A DNA stretch of 64,000 nt from Rotaria socialis (Eukaryota > Rotifera > Eurotatoria > Philodinida > Philodinidae): the NCBI GenBank assembly GCA_905331475.1, contig CAJNYU010003185.1, positions 166,890 to 230,889 on the forward strand, written 5' to 3'. Within the stretch, counting starts at the first letter, position 1. Each line of letters begins with the position of its first letter. A model generated the notes under the pieces. It saw nothing but the letters and a program-made list of their open reading frames with translations, did not search any database and was not told where the DNA came from. The position numbers were made by a program, and so were the translations under genes. Shown one piece after another: positions 59,531-64,000 of this stretch.

Positions 59531-62242
59531 TCAAAACATATCGTTGATAAAGTTCAATTTTTGTTGAACGACCTCAGCTGTCATTGGCCTTTCATAATTA
59601 GCTTGAGCACATATCAATATGAGCTCATTAAATTGACCAATAATTGCCGAGATTGTTTCATCTTGTTCAATGAAGGCATTTAAAATCTGTCCAATTTCTC
59701 CAAATCCTTTTATATCTTCGTTCGCTCCATTGATAGTCGATGATAAATCGTGACGTATGCTGAGATCAGATTCATCATACCAATTACCCAAGTCGATTAA
59801 CATTGCACAATTGTCTGCCGTAATTACAATATTACTTGGAACAATATTTCTATGAATAAGGCAATTTTTATGTAAAATTACCAATGCATGAATAATAGAT
59901 ATCAGCCATTTGAGAATTGTTTTAATTGGAATTGATCCTGAAAGTTCCTGTAAATATTGTTCTAAGCTACAATGTATCGGCAGAAAAATCATCCATAGTT
60001 CAAAAATTTGTTCATCCAAACGATGTTCATAGAGATATGAAAGATGAAAAATATTTGGAACGCACAATTTAGCAACTCTACGATGATAGTGAGCTTCATA
60101 ATAGGCTGCAATTGGTTGATCAGGTAGAGATCGACTAAGCTTTTTGACAAGTAAATTTTTTTTATCACCCCAATCAGCTGTAAATAAACTAAACATAGTT
60201 GATTTCGAATCTCCACTGCGAATTTCAGGTATTAATCCGTTCATTTTTGCCATATCTTCTGCTGCACAAAGTTGACATTCGATATCAATAAAATGAGAAA
60301 TGTGTTTCTCTATTAAACTATGCGTTTCTTGAGTTAAACTGAGGAGAGGACGTGCCGCATCATAATGTGCCTGAATGCGGGATAATAGTTTAGCTCTCTC
60401 TTGATCTCTCCAAAGTTCGATTGCTTGTTGCATTTCATTTTTTTTCTCAACGAGCATCATTTCAATGTTCGACAAATAACGATAAATTTGATCATTGAGC
60501 TGTTTTGGGCGATTTTTATCGTGAACTGTAGGTAATTGTCGTATTTCTTCTAAAAATACCCTACTAGCTGTTTCACCTTCAACGCCTACTTGTTGAATAT
60601 TTCTGGAGCATACTAGAACCGGTGTCGATATTGTATTCACAATGTATAAAATACTTGTAGGGCCCGTGTTTTTCATAGCATAACCATCGAGTAGAAGTGC
60701 TGAAAAATCGCTTATTTCCTGATTACGCAATGCACCAAAAAGAATTTCATTTGAAACAACATCTTGAATCATGCCAGAATGTGAGCTAATATGTTCGAAT
60801 ACATGGTTCATAAAGTTGCGAAGCGTTTCACGAACAGCTGGTGTGATCACTTGAAGGCGTACAGCAGTTTTAACGGTTAACTGGATCAGATTTTGTGGTA
60901 TGCGGGTACTTGAAATTAGTTGTACTATTGATTTACTTTCTATATTCAATTGTTGAAATATTTTTGAAAACAGATCTGATAAAAACTGATCTGTTTGCGA
61001 TTTGTAGATTTCAGAGTAATTTTTTTCCCAACGTTGCGCATCATGATACAATTGCAATAAATGCTCCGGTGTTCGATGAGTTGTTATATGTAATAAATCG
61101 AAAAATGAATCAATCGCAGGCAATACTAATTTGCATACACGTTTTGCTACAGCTAAATCATTATTGGCAACAAATTGAATGATGCGTCGAATAGTAGCTT
61201 CATTCATAGTTGGGCCATGAGGTTTGATTGATTGTGAATTAACACTACACAAATCGAAACATTGACATTGATCGACTGATATTGGTAAACCTTCTAGTTT
61301 ATCATTGACAAGAAAAGGAGCGTCCAATAATAATTTATATCGTTGAATTCGTTCGTCGGCTAATATAGTGAGAAATTCGTTTTCATTCATACCCTGTTTA
61401 AACTTTGGCATGCGAGTCAGATCAGCTTTTGAATTTAAAAAGAAGATACTCATCTCATCTATATCATGCAGAGCCGTTTTGACTGCCAAAAAACAGCCTT
61501 TAGTGGCATCATCAGTTGATGGATTCGCATACATGAAAACAAGTGTCGGATGAATTAGTTCGACAAGATCGTGTAAAATTTCTTTGAGTACTGGAGCGTC
61601 ATCCGAAAGAAAACCAGGTGTATCATAGACATCAACACCTAAAGCTAGTGTAGACGATGGAATATGAATTTCAGCAACAGAACGAGCCCATTCAGCGAAT
61701 TCCAGTGATTTCTCATCGATTCCTTCGGGTCGTTTCACATGTTTCGCAAGAGCACGCCCAATACCCATCCAATTAGGCTTCTCAGAAGAAAAATATGTCG
61801 AAAGATTTATTTCATCATCGATGAGTGTATGATTTCGAAGTGATTTTTTAATTCGAATACATGCTTCTCCAGGTACAGCATAAGTAAGTTTTGTAATTCG
61901 AGCTGTAACTGGACCATCGCCGGATGGCAGAATTTTACCGATATTGAGGAATGCATGTAAAAATGCTGTTTTACCACTTGAATTTTCCCCGCATAGAGCT
62001 AATTGAATTTTATCCGAAGTTACACGAGCATTTAACTGTTCGATGCGTACTGTATCAATCAATGGCGATTGAGGATCATCCGATGCCATCAAGCATTGTA
62101 TGATCGAATTGTCGAGAAGTTCTTCACGCAAGCTAAGAAAATGATGAACATTACGCCGTACAAGGTTTCGAATATGATGATTTGAATGAATGATGGTTTG
62201 TAACTTTTTTTCATGACTATAGACTACGGTACTCTCTGTCAT
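59531..62242 (-). CDS. Dynamin-like GTPase - pseudokinase, paralogue without RING
   Basis: One uninterrupted ORF of 903 residues from ATG 62242; codons further upstream (MI, reading through TTG) follow a likely acceptor, CATTTTAG. GTPase motifs are intact: LCGENSSGKTAF near residue 85, GPVTARIT, YDTPGFLSDD, FLNSKAD. A helical middle region follows as in the neighbour. The kinase-like domain keeps the VAIK-type Lys (LLVKKL) and the YEAHYHRR motif, but the catalytic loop reads IHRNIVPSNIVI: the HRD Asp is Asn and the loop Lys is Val. DFG is DLG, as in several TKL kinases. The glycine loop is degraded (GDSKSTMFSLF). It should therefore be a pseudokinase. The protein ends after the C-lobe, with no RING. 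Tandem paralogue of 55467-58897; the pair may act as catalytic and regulatory partners (inference). Confidence 0.87.
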   Translation of the reverse strand: MTESTVVYSHEKKLQTIIHSNHHIRNLVRRNVHHFLSLREELLDNSIIQCLMASDDPQSPLIDTVRIEQLNARVTSDKIQLALCGENSSGKTAFLHAFLNIGKILPSGDGPVTARITKLTYAVPGEACIRIKKSLRNHTLIDDEINLSTYFSSEKPNWMGIGRALAKHVKRPEGIDEKSLEFAEWARSVAEIHIPSSTLALGVDVYDTPGFLSDDAPVLKEILHDLVELIHPTLVFMYANPSTDDATKGCFLAVKTALHDIDEMSIFFLNSKADLTRMPKFKQGMNENEFLTILADERIQRYKLLLDAPFLVNDKLEGLPISVDQCQCFDLCSVNSQSIKPHGPTMNEATIRRIIQFVANNDLAVAKRVCKLVLPAIDSFFDLLHITTHRTPEHLLQLYHDAQRWEKNYSEIYKSQTDQFLSDLFSKIFQQLNIESKSIVQLISSTRIPQNLIQLTVKTAVRLQVITPAVRETLRNFMNHVFEHISSHSGMIQDVVSNEILFGALRNQEISDFSALLLDGYAMKNTGPTSILYIVNTISTPVLVCSRNIQQVGVEGETASRVFLEEIRQLPTVHDKNRPKQLNDQIYRYLSNIEMMLVEKKNEMQQAIELWRDQERAKLLSRIQAHYDAARPLLSLTQETHSLIEKHISHFIDIECQLCAAEDMAKMNGLIPEIRSGDSKSTMFSLFTADWGDKKNLLVKKLSRSLPDQPIAAYYEAHYHRRVAKLCVPNIFHLSYLYEHRLDEQIFELWMIFLPIHCSLEQYLQELSGSIPIKTILKWLISIIHALVILHKNCLIHRNIVPSNIVITADNCAMLIDLGNWYDESDLSIRHDLSSTINGANEDIKGFGEIGQILNAFIEQDETISAIIGQFNELILICAQANYERPMTAEVVQQKLNFINDMF

Positions 62243-64000
62243 TATCAATCTAAAATGAGACGCAACGGAATATATGTCTGAAAAGGTAAATCTTATAATT
62301 ACATAGTCAAAAATGTAAGCATGCGTTTAGATTTATTTTGTAATTATATACAATATCTTCTTGTTCGCCTATCAATGAACATCACTTGAGAGTTTACTAA
62401 ATTTGAGATGTTTCGAAAAGCGAATTCTTCTCTTCTGAAAAGCAGACGCTTCGTATTTATCTGAGCGAATAGGATAGTTTTAGAAATATTGCTGTTCGCG
62501 TTCTTTTTACGATACTTTTCATGCAAGAGTTCTCGATAAAATAAATATCATTATTTAATTAGATAAGTAATAAACTATAATTTACAGACAAAATCTATAA
62601 GAATACGCAAGAAGATTTTATTCAATCGATTTACTATTTTTTTCGGTAATTTTAATTAAGTTGGTAAATATTTGAAGTAGATTCAAAATTTCAAATTGTC
62701 CCACGTCTTCTTCTACTTCTACTCAAATCAATCCGATCCATTACTCGTTTTTCGCTTGTTTTGTTTTCTCTTTGAACAACTCGTTAAATTATTCGGTGGC
62801 TTCTATGTATTTTTGCTTCTAAAAACAAATCTATAAAGATATTCGATACTTGAATTCTATGCTGCTCAGAGCCACCATCGAAGATTTATAATAGCTGCTC
62901 AAAATATGTACCAAAAGTTACCAGAATTCACACTGTATTTGTGAGATTTGAACTTTCTTTCTTTGTTCGGTGGAAAGCTATTTATTTCACTCAAGCTACA
63001 TAAATAATTGTCATACAAGAAAAGGAGGATTTTTTTACTTCAACGATCTCTACGACTTTTCTCAATCGACAACAGTTCAATCTCAACATCATAAAAGTCT
63101 GTGAATAAAAAATTTACAGCGCAACTGATTTACAACCGATATTTTTAACTGAATAAAGTTAGCAGAAGATTCAAGGATATCATGTCTCATAGAACGGTTC
63201 TAAACGACTTGAAACCGGCGAAAACCTATACCCGTTACCATGATTGCTTCTAAACGATCATGGTAATGAGAGTTGCTGTGGGGACCACTTTTTACATTTT
63301 CGCATTGCTTTTTGTCGTATCAACATAGGCGACTTAAAATCATCAGTAAACAATTGCTACCGATCGATAATCGTTTAGTCAAGAAGTATTCCGCAGATTA
63401 ATAAATCATTAGGAAATATATAAGAGTAAGCACTTTATTTTAATTGACGCACTCTGAAACAAGTATTAAAGCAAATACATTGTCATAATCTACTTGCCTC
63501 TTTTTTTAATATGCCCGACAAAAAAATGAATGAATAGTCATTCTAATGTTTTTATCTTTCTTTTTTTTTTGTTTTTATTTCTATCAAAAGTAGAAAAGCA
63601 CATGATTTCTATCGTCTCGTTTTTTTATCAGCATGACTCCATAAGAGAAGAATTGCACAATCTGTAACTTGTTACAACTTGAATAGAGTGTAATTACTGA
63701 AGAAAAAAGACGAGCCGCGATCGATAGCCAAACACAACTCAATGTTATGAGACAGAAGCATCACATTTAGTCCCTCGGGACTACGGTTGTCGATCAAATT
63801 GACACTCGTCAACTTTTTTTTTCTTCAGATCTTTGGGTTACATGAATTTTGGCCCAAGGAATTTTAGGCCCAAAAAATTAATTTTTTATCATAAAATTGA
63901 CCCATTCTCGCCCTCATTTTCATTTTACATTGGGCTGAAATTCCGGGCTCTCGAATAAATCTTTTAATTTTGATCGTATACCATACGCATCGTTTTTGTC
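62243..64000. other. Gene-free end of window
   Basis: About 1.75 kb. Contains the presumed 5' region of the pseudokinase gene, a hairpin TTACCATGAT...ATCATGGTAA at about 63236-63267, and an imperfect inverted repeat at about 63850-63950 (GGCCCAAGGAATTTTAGGCC against GGGCTGAAATTCCGGGC). No ORF of note. Confidence 0.45.

Overview
The window reads as AT-rich nuclear DNA of a small invertebrate, most probably a bdelloid rotifer. Genes are split by many short GT-AG introns (often 40 to 80 bases). Most proteins are metazoan (KANK, receptor tyrosine phosphatase, extended-Tudor proteins, presenilin relic, DSTYK-like kinases), yet two genes look foreign: a bacterial-type trimethylamine-monooxygenase-like flavoprotein and a hevein plus double-psi-barrel protein. 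A short (TGTGGG)n tract, the telomere unit known from Adineta vaga, lies 0.6 kb from the flavoprotein. The species assignment is inference; nothing here fixes it.

Layout. 0.3-1.3 kb: BTB+SPRY-like gene. 1.5-6.4 kb: diverged repeats, a decayed presenilin copy and a foldback element. 6.8-16.2 kb, minus: an 18-exon KANK gene with two alternative first coding exons. 16-22 kb: gene-poor. 22.4-33.0 kb, plus: three genes each encoding one extended Tudor domain, plus one decayed copy, interrupted by an 853-bp palindromic element packed with CAAGATTCTTG motifs. 34.0-40.2 kb, plus: a receptor tyrosine phosphatase with a tiny ectodomain and an inactive second phosphatase domain; one of its introns holds a complete serine carboxypeptidase gene on the other strand, whose sister gene lies just beyond at 40.4-42.0 kb. 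42.5-43.9 kb: a small type I membrane protein and an orphan ORF. 46.9-53.3 kb: flavin monooxygenase, cathepsin L and the chitin-binding/double-psi-barrel gene. 54.2-54.7 kb: a 268-bp foldback element, then a complete U6 snRNA gene on the minus strand with TATA box and T-run terminator. 55.5-62.2 kb, minus: two tandem giant proteins with an intact dynamin-like GTPase fused to a kinase domain, one an apparently active kinase with a RING finger, the other a pseudokinase without it.

What stands out. The GTPase-kinase-RING / GTPase-pseudokinase pair is the best candidate for an undescribed signalling system; its layout matches vertebrate DSTYK, but with an intact GTPase P-loop that, from memory, DSTYK has lost. 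The Tudor array suggests local expansion of a small-RNA-related family. Several genes have a splice acceptor 0 to 12 bases before the start codon, as expected if a spliced leader is trans-spliced there. Exon borders are hand-read from reading frame and GT/AG signals and may be off by a few bases.
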